A DNA stretch of 64,000 nt. It comes from JAIVJM01 sp963816985. Its GTDB lineage: Bacteria; Acidobacteriota; Blastocatellia; Pyrinomonadales; Pyrinomonadaceae. Of the stretch, positions 24,070 to 32,402 are shown piece after piece. A program made the translations under genes and the position numbers. The notes below the pieces were generated by a model. The model did not search any database. It was not told the origin of the DNA and saw only the letters and a program-made list of their open reading frames with translations. Where the stretch lies: contig CAWFMF010000004.1 in assembly GCA_963816985.1 (NCBI GenBank), forward strand, positions 3,844,001-3,908,000, read 5' to 3'. Numbering within the stretch: position 1 is the stretch's first letter; every line of letters begins with the position of its first letter.

Positions 24070-26541
24070 ATGAGTAGTTTCGTACCGCGCGCGATCCCAC
24101 CGACGCTTGCCGAGTCAGACCCGACGAAGCACGTCAAGTACACGCTCGGCATGGTGCTCGGCGTTGACGACTTTACGCAGGAGTTCGCCTACCTTTCGGG
24201 CCGCGACCGCTGGCTGGCGCGCGACCTCCTCGGCTACGGGACGGCCTCCGGCCTGCGGGTCGGCGTCGAAGTCGAGAACAGGTCGCCGCAGGTCTTGGTC
24301 ACGCCCGGCGCAGCCGTCAGCCCGAACGGCCAGTTGATACGCGTCGCGCCCGCGCAATGCGCCGACCTCAACCTGTGGCTCGCCGCGCGCCACGAAGAGT
24401 TGCGGCAGCGGCTCGGCAACGTGGCGAGCAACCGCGCGCTGCTGCGCCTCTACCTCGTGCTCTGCTACCGCGACTGCGCAACCGACATGGTCCCGATACC
24501 GGGCGAGCCGTGCCGCAGTCAGGACGAGACGATGGCCCCTTCGCGCCTCGCGGACGACTTCAAACTCGAACTGCGCTACGAGGCTCCCGGCCAGCGCGAG
24601 GAGGACGCGTTGCGCGACTTCGTCGAGTGGCTGGGGCAGGTCGAGGTCACGGACGAGCCGGGCAGCTTCTCGACGCTCGAAGAGCTTGAGAAGGCCATCC
24701 GCAACGCGACCCATGCCCCAAGCTCGCCCCCCTCGCCGCCCGACTTCTTCTACGGCTCGCCGCCCGAAGCCCTGCGCATTCACCCAAGCATGGCCTTCGA
24801 GTACCTGCGGGCAGCCTTCCGCCTCTGGACTACGGAGCTACGGCCAAACTGGCACGCGGCGCGCGGCGACCGCAGCGAAGTGCTACGGAGTTCCGCCGCC
24901 GTGGCGGGCGACGAAGACTGCGTGCTGCTCGCGGAGGTGAGCGTGCCGCTCGCGCGCGCCACGGCCAACACCATCTGGCAGGTCGAAGACCCCGCGCGCG
25001 TCGAGGTCCACGAAGAGCGGCGGCCCTACCTCGTCCACCTGCGCATGCTTCAGGAGTTGGTCGTGAGCGGGCGTCGCGCGGGCGGCGGCGCGACGAGCGG
25101 CGGTGCGTCCATCGGCCCCTCCTTCGGCGTGACGCCTGAGACCTCCTTCGGCCTTCAGCCGAACGCGGGCAAGCGCTTCGACTACGCGCGGGCCGACCAC
25201 ACGCACGGCACGCCGCCCGCGCCCGTCCTCGGTGGCGACGTGACCGGCCCCGTCAACTCGACGACGGTCGCCGCCATACGCAACCGCGAGGTGCTTGCGA
25301 CCGCGCCCAACGAGGGGCAGGTGCTTACCTTCACGGGCGGGAAGTGGCAGCCTGCCACCCCTGCGACCGGTACGGGAACGGGAACCGGCACCGCGCCGAA
25401 GCCCGCCACGACCGTCTTCATCGAGAAGCTCTTCGGCCTCGCCGCGAACGTCGGCGCGAGCGCGGACTATGCTCGCGCCGACCACACGCACGGCACTCCT
25501 GACGCGCCCGTCCTCGCAGGCGACGTGACGGGCGCAATCGGCGTGACGAAAGTCGGCGCGATACAGAACGTGGCCGTTGACCCTGTGAGGCCCACGGCAG
25601 GACAACTGCTCGGCTTCGACGCCGCGGCCAACCGCTGGAAGCCCGTCGCCCCGCCCGCCGGGACTGCGTCCAATCTTGCGGGCGACGTGACGGGCACGAC
25701 CGGCGCGTCCACAGTCATCGCGCTCCGGAACACGCCGGTAGACCCGGCGAAGCCGACCGGCGGACAGTTCCTCGGCTTCGACACGGCGACCAACAGTTGG
25801 AAGCCGCTCGCGCCGCCTTCGGGCGGCACCGGCGCGACGAACGCCGTCACACGCCCGTCGAACCTGCCCGCCTACAACATCGTCGCCGCCGGGATCGTGC
25901 CCGGCGTCGTGGGCAGTTCCAGCAACACCTACAACAACCTCCGGGTGACGAGCGTCAGGGCCGGATTCATCACGATGGTCTTCGACGGCTACCAGCAGCC
26001 GCCTGCGGCGAATCCCACACAGCAGTACATCGTCAAGGTTCTGGGCGTGCTCCCGGCCAACACGGGCCTCTTCAGTCTCATGGTCGCCTTCGGCGGCTTC
26101 AACGACAACGCGACGGGCTTCACTCTGATGGTCAACAACTCGGGCTCGGCCCTGACCGTAGCGGCCATCAACAACACGTCCTTCATGGTCGAGGTAAGCC
26201 AGTACGAGGTGAAGCCCGCCACCACGACCACGACCACGACCACGACCAAAACGACGAAGGAGACCGAAACCAAGACGACGAAGGAGACCGAGACCAAGAC
26301 GACGGACTTCGACAAGGCCGTTAGCGACTCGGGCACTTCCTCTTCGATGCCCGCGAGCGCGCCGTCGCTCTCCGGCGCGGCAACCGAGGCGGGCGACAAC
26401 GCCGCGTCCGAAGGCCGCGCCTTCATCGCCGGGGACGAGCGCCCCGAAGTGGGCCGCGCCGCCTTCGACCTCGCGGACAAGCAGGACGAGAAGTTGCCCG
26501 AGTCCAACACTTCGGGCAAACAGGCGGAGGCGTTCAACTGA
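24070..26541 (+). CDS. Tail-fibre-like protein with RADHTHG repeats and C-terminal tag
   Basis: 823 residues from ATG 24070, preferred over ATG 24040 because AGGAG (24058-24062) lies 7 nt upstream. The N-terminal 350 residues form an adaptor-like domain (YTLGMVLGVDDFTQEFAYLS, VTPGAAVSPNGQLIRVAP). Then come three phage-fibre repeats: YARADHTHGTPPAPVLGGDV (nt about 25183), YARADHTHGTPDAPVLAGDV (about 25468) and a degenerate copy from LAGDVTGTTGAST (about 25671), each ending in GxFLGFDxxxNxWKPxAPP or similar. A beta-rich head follows, then a Thr/Lys/Glu low-complexity stalk (nt about 26218-26310) and a 42-residue C-terminal tag (26413-26538) shared with the protein at 27917. Probable receptor-binding or surface fibre of the particle; the tag function is unknown. 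Confidence 0.75.
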   Translation: MSSFVPRAIPPTLAESDPTKHVKYTLGMVLGVDDFTQEFAYLSGRDRWLARDLLGYGTASGLRVGVEVENRSPQVLVTPGAAVSPNGQLIRVAPAQCADLNLWLAARHEELRQRLGNVASNRALLRLYLVLCYRDCATDMVPIPGEPCRSQDETMAPSRLADDFKLELRYEAPGQREEDALRDFVEWLGQVEVTDEPGSFSTLEELEKAIRNATHAPSSPPSPPDFFYGSPPEALRIHPSMAFEYLRAAFRLWTTELRPNWHAARGDRSEVLRSSAAVAGDEDCVLLAEVSVPLARATANTIWQVEDPARVEVHEERRPYLVHLRMLQELVVSGRRAGGGATSGGASIGPSFGVTPETSFGLQPNAGKRFDYARADHTHGTPPAPVLGGDVTGPVNSTTVAAIRNREVLATAPNEGQVLTFTGGKWQPATPATGTGTGTGTAPKPATTVFIEKLFGLAANVGASADYARADHTHGTPDAPVLAGDVTGAIGVTKVGAIQNVAVDPVRPTAGQLLGFDAAANRWKPVAPPAGTASNLAGDVTGTTGASTVIALRNTPVDPAKPTGGQFLGFDTATNSWKPLAPPSGGTGATNAVTRPSNLPAYNIVAAGIVPGVVGSSSNTYNNLRVTSVRAGFITMVFDGYQQPPAANPTQQYIVKVLGVLPANTGLFSLMVAFGGFNDNATGFTLMVNNSGSALTVAAINNTSFMVEVSQYEVKPATTTTTTTTTKTTKETETKTTKETETKTTDFDKAVSDSGTSSSMPASAPSLSGAATEAGDNAASEGRAFIAGDERPEVGRAAFDLADKQDEKLPESNTSGKQAEAFN

Positions 26542-26601
26542 TGCCGTCCGACGTGATCCCGAACCTCTTGCACCGACGCGCGCCCGGAGGGACTTTAACC
26601 G

Positions 26602-27876
26602 ATGAGCACCATTGAGCAACTGCTGCAACCCGTCTACGACGGCGGCATCCGTTCGGTCAACTTCTTCAACGGGCGCGTCCTCTCAGGCGAAGACCTGAGC
26701 GACGAGCAGGAGGCGCAGCGCCGCGCGCGACGCCTTTTGGGTCGGGCCGTCGGCGAGGGCGTGGCCTTCGGCTTCGAGGTCTCAGAGGCCGCCGAGTCGA
26801 GCACCACGCAGTTCCCCGTCATCACGGTCGAGCCGGGCCTCGCCGTCAACCGCGCGGGCCAGACCCTCAGGCTCGCCGAGCCCACACAGGTCGGGCTCGT
26901 CTGGCGCGAGGACTCGACGACCTTCGAGCAGACCGGCGTCACCTTCAAAGACTGCGACGCGCTTCAGCCGCGACTCTACGTGGCCGCCGAGAGCGTCTAC
27001 CTCCTGACCGTCGCCCCTGCCGAGGGGCGCGAGGGGCGCGCGCCGACCTCCGGCGCGGGCAACGTGCCCGCCGCCTTCAACACGCGCTATCTCGTCGAGG
27101 GCGTCCAGTTCCGTCTCATCGAGGCGGTCTCGGCCTCGAACCTCGGCGTCATCAACACGCTCCGCAACCGCGTCGCATACCTCTGCTACGGGGCCGACGC
27201 GGCGAGGGGCGTCGCCGTCAACCCCTTCGGCGCTTCGCTCGACTCCTACGGCCTGCTCGACTCGCTGCGCGGCGACATCCTCACCGACTGCGAAGTCCCG
27301 CTCGCGCTCATCTACTGGTCTAACGTGCGCGGCATAGGGTTCATAGACATGTGGTCGGTGCGCCGACGCCTGACCAGGACCGCCCACAGCCAAGCGTGGC
27401 ACACGCTCGTCGGCGACCGGCGCACTTCGGAGTCCGAGGCGATGGTGCTTCAGTTCCAAGACCACGTCGCCGACATGATGAAGAACACGGCCATGCCGAT
27501 GAACACCGTCGCCGCCGGGCAGTTCTTTCACCGGCTGCCCCCCGCGGGCTTGCTCCCGCTCGCGCGCCGCGACAGGACGGGGAAGGACTACAACGGCATC
27601 AACCCGTCCACCTTCTTCGGCGGCCACGCGCCGCCCGACGCGGCCTTCATTGACGTGGGCATCGTGCGCTCGCTGCTCGCCGACGCGGGCAACTACGAGC
27701 CCGTAGACCTGACGCGCGGCGAGGTGGTCTGGCTCTATCAGGTCTGGCAGAACGACCAAGCCTTCAGCACGAACGCCAACGTCACGCCCTACGTCATTTT
27801 CACCACCGCCCAGATGCCCTTCAGGGGCGCGGCGCTCTTCAACAGCGCACGCGCGGGACAGAACAACATGGCCTGA
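26602..27876 (+). CDS. Fibre/adaptor-associated eCIS protein, unknown function
   Basis: 424 residues with no recognised catalytic motif. The N-terminal 100 residues (VNFFNGRVLSGEDLSDEQEA, GVAFGFEVSEA, ITVEPGLAVNRAGQTLRLAE) resemble the start of the preceding fibre protein (DLLGYGTASGLRVGVEVENR, VTPGAAVSPNGQLIRVAP), so the two probably share an attachment domain. The rest (VAYLCYGADAARGVAVNPFG, RGIGFIDMWSVRRRLTRTAH, DRTGKDYNGINPSTFFGGHA) is not familiar. Placed between two tag-bearing proteins, it may join fibres to the baseplate; this is inference. GGAGGG (26587-26592) precedes ATG 26602. Confidence 0.65.
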   Translation: MSTIEQLLQPVYDGGIRSVNFFNGRVLSGEDLSDEQEAQRRARRLLGRAVGEGVAFGFEVSEAAESSTTQFPVITVEPGLAVNRAGQTLRLAEPTQVGLVWREDSTTFEQTGVTFKDCDALQPRLYVAAESVYLLTVAPAEGREGRAPTSGAGNVPAAFNTRYLVEGVQFRLIEAVSASNLGVINTLRNRVAYLCYGADAARGVAVNPFGASLDSYGLLDSLRGDILTDCEVPLALIYWSNVRGIGFIDMWSVRRRLTRTAHSQAWHTLVGDRRTSESEAMVLQFQDHVADMMKNTAMPMNTVAAGQFFHRLPPAGLLPLARRDRTGKDYNGINPSTFFGGHAPPDAAFIDVGIVRSLLADAGNYEPVDLTRGEVVWLYQVWQNDQAFSTNANVTPYVIFTTAQMPFRGAALFNSARAGQNNMA

Positions 27877-27916
27877 GGCCGGGGCCGCCCCGCGCGAGGC
27901 ATTAGGAGGAACCGTC

Positions 27917-28639
27917 ATGCCGCAACGTTACAAGCCCGGCGATCTCATCACGGCTGAAATCATCAACGACATCCTGACGCGTCTCGAAAACCTCGAAGCA
28001 CGTCTCGCCACGCTCGAAGACCGGAAGAATCGCGCGAAGGAGACCAAGGAGAAAGAGAAAGAGAAGGAGAAGGACAACCAAAAGGAGTCCAAGGAGAAGG
28101 ACACCAAAGAGACCAAGGAGAAGGACACCAAAGAGACCAAGGAGAAGGACACCAAGGAAGGCAAGGATACGAAGGACACGAAGGACACCAAAGAGAAGGA
28201 CACCAAAGAGACGAAGGACACGAAGGACACCAAAGAGAAGGACACCAAAGAGACTAAGGAGAAGGACACCAAGGAGTCTAAAGACACGAAGGACACGAAG
28301 GAGCAGTCGAAGGACACCAAGGAGACCAAGGAGGGGAAGGAGAACAAGGAGAACAAGGAGGAGAAGGAGGAGAAGGAGCAGAAGGATCGCACCAAGGAGA
28401 ACCTGTCGCTCAAGGAGAAAGACCGCGACCAGATACCCGCGCCCTACAGCCCCGACGCCCCGCCCGCCATCTTCGGCCTCGACGCCGCCGGGGAGGAGGA
28501 AGAGCCGACGGGCCGCGCCTTCATCGCCGAGGACGAGCGTCCGCGGGTCGGACGCATGGCCTTAGACCTCGCCGACAAGCAGGACGACAAGCTGCCCGAA
28601 GCAGGCGCGACGGGCAAACAAGCGGAGGCTTTCAACTGA
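27917..28639 (+). CDS. Lys/Glu/Asp/Thr-repeat protein with shared C-terminal tag
   Basis: 240 residues in four parts. Residues 1-40 (PGDLITAEIINDILTRLENL) form a short head and coiled coil. Residues about 41-165 are almost only K, E, D and T in 8-residue units like KEKDTKET and KDTKDTKE. Residues about 166-198 are a Pro/Ala linker. Residues 199-240 are a tag (GRAFIA..DERP..VGR, DLADKQD, KLPE, GKQAEAFN) that is 33/42 identical to the end of the fibre protein at 24070. Strong AGGAGGA at 27904-27910. The next genes are an ATP-grasp-like pair, and side chains of K/T and D/E are exactly what graspetide ligases join, so this is a candidate substrate. Equally it could be a simple charged spacer rod; no direct evidence decides. 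Confidence 0.7.
   Translation: MPQRYKPGDLITAEIINDILTRLENLEARLATLEDRKNRAKETKEKEKEKEKDNQKESKEKDTKETKEKDTKETKEKDTKEGKDTKDTKDTKEKDTKETKDTKDTKEKDTKETKEKDTKESKDTKDTKEQSKDTKETKEGKENKENKEEKEEKEQKDRTKENLSLKEKDRDQIPAPYSPDAPPAIFGLDAAGEEEEPTGRAFIAEDERPRVGRMALDLADKQDDKLPEAGATGKQAEAFN
28030..28390 (+). repeat. In-frame tandem repeat (24-bp units) coding Lys/Glu/Asp/Thr
   Basis: Imperfect tandem units of 24 bp, such as AAGGAGAAGGACACCAAAGA plus four bases (KEKDTKET), alternating with shorter AAGGACACGAAGGACACC (KDTKDT) units. The purine-biased coding strand contrasts with the GC-rich flanks. Unit number is likely to vary between strains by slippage, all in multiples of three. Confidence 0.8.
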
Positions 28640-29343
28640 TGCTGCTCCTTCTCGCAGGCCGCCACGACGAGGTGGCGCGCTCGCTCGCCGCGCGCTGGGC
28701 CGCGGACGACGCAACGCTCTTGACGCCGCGCGGGCTCTCGGTCGGCGGGTGGCGTCACCACCTCGGCTCGCCTTCCGATTCGGCTGCGGTCATAGACGGT
28801 CGCCTCGTCCCCGTCGAGGAGTTGACGGGCGTGCTCACGCGCCTCTGGTGCGTCGGCGTCCAAGACCTGCCGCACATCGTGCCCGAAGACCGCGAGTACG
28901 TGAGCATCGAGATGTCGGCGTTTCTCACTTCGTGGCTCTCGTCTTTGAAGTGCCCCGTGCTCAACCGCCCGACGGCGACCTGCCTCGTCGGGCCGAACTG
29001 GCAGCCCGAAGAGTGGGCGCACCGCGCCGCGCGCCTCGGCATCCCCGTCCGGCCTATCGAGCGCCGCAGCGCGCTCGGCATGGAGCCCGCGCCGCCGGGT
29101 GCGTCTGAAGGGCGCGCGACGGTCACGGTCGTGGGCGCGCGTTGTCTCGGCGTGGCCGACGAGACGCTGAGGAGTCACGCGCGGCGGCTGGCCGCGCACG
29201 CGGGAGTCGGCCTGCTCGACGTTTACTTTGACGGCGACGACGCGCGGGCCTCATTCGTCGGCGTGAGCCTGTGGCCCGACATCGGCTCGCCCGACATCGC
29301 CGACGCGATTCTCGAACACCTGAAGGGAGGCGGCTCATGCTAA
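28639..29343 (+). CDS. ATP-grasp-like companion protein lacking the central lid
   Basis: 234 residues, coupled to the repeat-protein gene (ATG overlaps its stop) and overlapping the ATP-grasp gene by 7 bases. A middle segment (FLTSWLSSLKCPVLNRPTA, then WQPEEWAHRAARLGIPVRPI) resembles the pre-ATP-grasp region where family members select the substrate. A C-terminal segment (AAHAGVGLLDVYFDGDDARA, FVGVSLWPDIGSPDIADAIL) resembles the end of an ATP-grasp fold. The nucleotide-binding Lys and the E-x-N metal motif seen in the neighbour are missing. It looks like a degenerate paralogue that may recognise the substrate for the true ligase. This is pattern-level inference. Confidence 0.5.
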   Translation: MLLLLAGRHDEVARSLAARWAADDATLLTPRGLSVGGWRHHLGSPSDSAAVIDGRLVPVEELTGVLTRLWCVGVQDLPHIVPEDREYVSIEMSAFLTSWLSSLKCPVLNRPTATCLVGPNWQPEEWAHRAARLGIPVRPIERRSALGMEPAPPGASEGRATVTVVGARCLGVADETLRSHARRLAAHAGVGLLDVYFDGDDARASFVGVSLWPDIGSPDIADAILEHLKGGGSC

Positions 29344-30302
29344 TCATGATGTGGGGCCTCAGCACCGAGCGGCCTTTCGAGGTGATGTATGAGGAGTTGG
29401 TGAATCGGGGTCTGCCCGTCCTGCTCGTTGACCAGCGTGACGTGGCCGAGACGGTGGTCGAGTTGAGAGTCGGCGCTGAGGTGTCGGGACGCGTCCGCAC
29501 CCCGCGCCACGACGTTGACATACGCGAAGTCACGGCGGCCTACGTCCGCCCGTGTGATTCGCGTCTGCTGCCTGCGGTCGCGCGCGCGGGCGCGGGCAGC
29601 GAGCTTTGGCGTCACGCCACGACCGTCGCCGAGTTGCTCTCGACGTGGGTCGAGTTGACGCCCGCGCTCGTCGTCAACCGTTTCAGCAGCATGGGGTCAA
29701 ACGGCTCGAAGCCCTACCAGCTCGAAATCATCCGCGAGCACGGCTTCCAGGTGCCCGACACGCTCGTGACCACGGACGCCGAGGCCGTCCGCGCCTTCCG
29801 CGAGCGCCACGCCGAGATAATCTACAAGTCCGTCAGCAGCGTCCGCAGTATCGTCTCGCGCCTCAGTCCCGAACAACGGCTCGACGACGTGGCCTTCTGC
29901 CCGACACAGTTCCAGCAGTACGTGCCCGGCACAGACCACCGCGTCCATGTCGTCGGCGATGAGATTTTTCCTTGCGAGATAATCTGCGACGCGACCGACT
30001 ACCGCTACCCCGGCGACGTGGACGTAGAACTGCGCGCGTGCGGCCTCCCGCCCGAAGTCGAGGAACGTTGCTTCCGGCTCGCGCAGGCGATGAACCTTCC
30101 CGTGGCCGGTATTGACCTGCGACGCACGCCCGAAGGCGAGTGGTACTGTCTCGAAGTCAACCCCTCGCCCGCGTACTCTTACTATCAGGCGCACGCGGGG
30201 TTGCCCATCAGCGCGGCCATCGCGCGACTGCTCGCCTCGGCTGAGTCGCAGGAGGCCGTTGATTTCGACGGCGGTGTCGAGTTGACCGTTAATGCCGCAT
30301 GA
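29337..30302 (+). CDS. RimK/MvdD-like ATP-grasp ligase
   Basis: 321-residue ATP-dependent carboxylate-amine (or -hydroxyl) ligase. A pre-ATP-grasp domain (1-115) precedes KPYQLEIIREHGFQVPDTLV (125-144), the nucleotide Lys K164 in IIYKSVSSVRS, the hinge FQQYVPGTDHRVHVVG (192-207), GIDLRR (D260) and the metal-binding E273 and N275 in CLEVNPSP. This is the pattern of RimK and of the graspetide (microviridin-type) ligases. ATG 29337 follows GGGAGG and overlaps the preceding stop; the next gene overlaps its own stop. Embedded in the fibre block right after the Lys/Glu/Asp/Thr-repeat protein, it probably modifies a particle protein; the substrate is not proven. Confidence 0.8.
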   Translation: MLIMMWGLSTERPFEVMYEELVNRGLPVLLVDQRDVAETVVELRVGAEVSGRVRTPRHDVDIREVTAAYVRPCDSRLLPAVARAGAGSELWRHATTVAELLSTWVELTPALVVNRFSSMGSNGSKPYQLEIIREHGFQVPDTLVTTDAEAVRAFRERHAEIIYKSVSSVRSIVSRLSPEQRLDDVAFCPTQFQQYVPGTDHRVHVVGDEIFPCEIICDATDYRYPGDVDVELRACGLPPEVEERCFRLAQAMNLPVAGIDLRRTPEGEWYCLEVNPSPAYSYYQAHAGLPISAAIARLLASAESQEAVDFDGGVELTVNAA

Positions 30303-32380
30303 ATCTTGAGCCGGGTAAAACCTACGTCAGGAGGCTGAGCGCCGTAAGCTGTGAGCGCGACGCGCTGGCGCTCCGGCTGCGGCTTGAGCGCGCGCTCGCG
30401 GGGGCAGACTTCCACCCGCCGGGACTTCCGGCATCTGCGATCCTCTGCGTGCGGCGGCTGAGCGACCGGCGTTCGCGTGCGCCGCGCGAGCACGCGGGCG
30501 GCTCGCTCGCGTTTGCGGAGTGGCAGCGTTCGGTCGCCGACGCCATCGGGCGGCTCGCGCGCCACGCGGCCAGCCCCGCGCGCGGGCCTGTGCCTGCCAA
30601 CGCGGAGGCGGTCATCTTTAACGACAGGGCAGAGCTGCTCGCGTGCCTCGCCGCCGATTGGTGCGAGGAGGCCGCGCCCGCGCGTTGGTGGTGGCGGAGC
30701 CTGTTCGGCGGGCTCGACGCGGCCAACGCGATGCTCTCGGCGTGGCTCGACGCGCCGGAGCACGTCCCCTCGGCTTTAGGCCGACTCGACGCGGGCGGAA
30801 AGCTCATCCCCTTCGCGCGCGCGTTGGGAGAGGACGAGGCGCGCTCAATCCGCCGTCGCGTCGTCGAGAAGTTCGGGCTCTACGAGGTCGCCGCAGCGCT
30901 CGACGCGCAGGTTGGTGATGAAGGGCGCGGGACTTCGACTGCCGTGCGCGGCGAGGCCCACGATGCCGACGCGGGTGACGACGCGCGTGCGGAGGACGAA
31001 CGCCCCGTGCCGCGCGCCGCCCCGTGGCAGCGTTACGTGCCGGAGCTTCGCGGCTACCACCTCGGGCGTGAGCAGGTCTGTCTGGCCGGGGTCGGACTGA
31101 TGTTGCTGCGCGCCCCTTCGCGCGTGCGCTCGCCCGACTTCTCGGAGTCGCTCAAGCGCTGGCGGCGCGACGCAGACGCGCCGACTTCCGTTGAGCCCGA
31201 ACGGCCACGGACTCGGCCCGACGTGAAGGCGCTCGCACGGCACGAGGCTGAAGCAGAAGCGACGACAACTTTCTTCGACATCGGGCGCGAGGCGTCTACG
31301 CGCGAAGAGGGCATCCTCGATTCGGGCGACGGCGACAAGTCTTTGAGCCTTCCGGCCCCGAGCTACGAGGCGACGCCGCGAGCGCGCGTCGAGCATGAAG
31401 GTGTCGCCGACGATGACTCGCCAACGACGGCAGGACTCGTCGCCGAAGATGTTCGGTCAACAAAAGCCGGCGGGCGCGGCGACCTCACTTCAAACGAGTC
31501 GGAGTCGGAGGCGCGGCCAGCTCCTAAACAGCCTCGGCGTGAAGAGAGAGAGCCTGAGTCGGAATCGGGCTCGTGGGAGACGAACGCGCCTGAGTACGTC
31601 GAGACGGAGGAGTTCGTTCCTCCTCCGTCCGTCAGTCGGGATCGCATTCAGACCGGGTTCGGGGGGCTGTTCTATCTCATCAACCTCGGCTTGTTCCTCA
31701 ACCTCTACGGCGACTTCACGACTCCGTTGAAGCCGGGGCTTGCGCTCCCCGTGTGGGATTTTATCGCGCTGCTCGGAGAGCGTTTGTGCGGCGTCGGCGT
31801 GCGCGAGGACGCGATCTGGGGGCTGCTCGCGCAGTTAGCGGGCCGCGGCGAAGACGAGCCGCCCGGACGCGACTTCGCACCCGTGGACGCGTGGCGTATG
31901 CCGCCCGACTGGCTCGCGCCGTTTCGTGAGCAGGGCGTCTGGTCGTGGTCGGACGAAGGCGGGCGGCTGCGCATTCGACACGCGGAAGGGTTTCTCGTTC
32001 TCGACGTGCCGCTCGCGCACGACGGGCGACGGCTTGACGAAGAGTTACTCGCATACGAAGGCCGCGCACGTTTCACACTGCGGCGCGCGCCGTCCGTCGT
32101 TAAGGACGAAGAGTTGAAAGAGAGCGCGCTCGAACGCTGGCTCGGACGCCTCCTTCCTTACGTCAACGCGCGGCTGCGGCGCGCGCTCGGCGTGCGCGAG
32201 TCGGACGAGGCGGCGCGGCTCGTGTGCTGTCACGAGGCGCGCGTGAGCGTGACTGAGACGCGCCTTGACGTGACCTTCGCGCTTGAGCGGCTGCCCATCG
32301 AGGTGCGGCTTTCGGGCCTCGACCGCGACCCCGGATGGGTGCCTGCGGCGGGCCGCCACGTCGCCTTCGGTTACGAGTAA
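30299..32380 (+). CDS. Uncharacterised eCIS-cluster protein
   Basis: 693 residues in two domains joined by a long charged, disordered middle (about 210-430, rich in E, R, S, P). The N-terminal domain (PGKTYVRRLSAVSCERDALA, AEWQRSVADAIGRLARHA, WWWRSLFGGLDAANAMLSAW) is rich in Arg and Trp. The C-terminal domain starts TGFGGLFYLINLGLFLNLYG, continues LPVWDFIALLGERLCGVGV and ends LDVTFALERLPIEVRLSGLD. It sits directly before the AAA+ ATPase, where Afp/PVC loci carry the tape measure, but its composition is not that of a helical tape measure. It starts at ATG 30299, overlapping the ligase stop. I cannot assign a function. Confidence 0.6.
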   Translation: MNLEPGKTYVRRLSAVSCERDALALRLRLERALAGADFHPPGLPASAILCVRRLSDRRSRAPREHAGGSLAFAEWQRSVADAIGRLARHAASPARGPVPANAEAVIFNDRAELLACLAADWCEEAAPARWWWRSLFGGLDAANAMLSAWLDAPEHVPSALGRLDAGGKLIPFARALGEDEARSIRRRVVEKFGLYEVAAALDAQVGDEGRGTSTAVRGEAHDADAGDDARAEDERPVPRAAPWQRYVPELRGYHLGREQVCLAGVGLMLLRAPSRVRSPDFSESLKRWRRDADAPTSVEPERPRTRPDVKALARHEAEAEATTTFFDIGREASTREEGILDSGDGDKSLSLPAPSYEATPRARVEHEGVADDDSPTTAGLVAEDVRSTKAGGRGDLTSNESESEARPAPKQPRREEREPESESGSWETNAPEYVETEEFVPPPSVSRDRIQTGFGGLFYLINLGLFLNLYGDFTTPLKPGLALPVWDFIALLGERLCGVGVREDAIWGLLAQLAGRGEDEPPGRDFAPVDAWRMPPDWLAPFREQGVWSWSDEGGRLRIRHAEGFLVLDVPLAHDGRRLDEELLAYEGRARFTLRRAPSVVKDEELKESALERWLGRLLPYVNARLRRALGVRESDEAARLVCCHEARVSVTETRLDVTFALERLPIEVRLSGLDRDPGWVPAAGRHVAFGYE

Positions 32381-32402
32381 GGAGCTGGGGGGAGCGTTGC
32401 CG

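Noticed and set aside
28030..28390. Regular repeats that could be mistaken for a CRISPR array
   Set aside because: The units are contiguous, vary in multiples of three, have no unique spacers and encode a continuous K/E/D/T protein segment.
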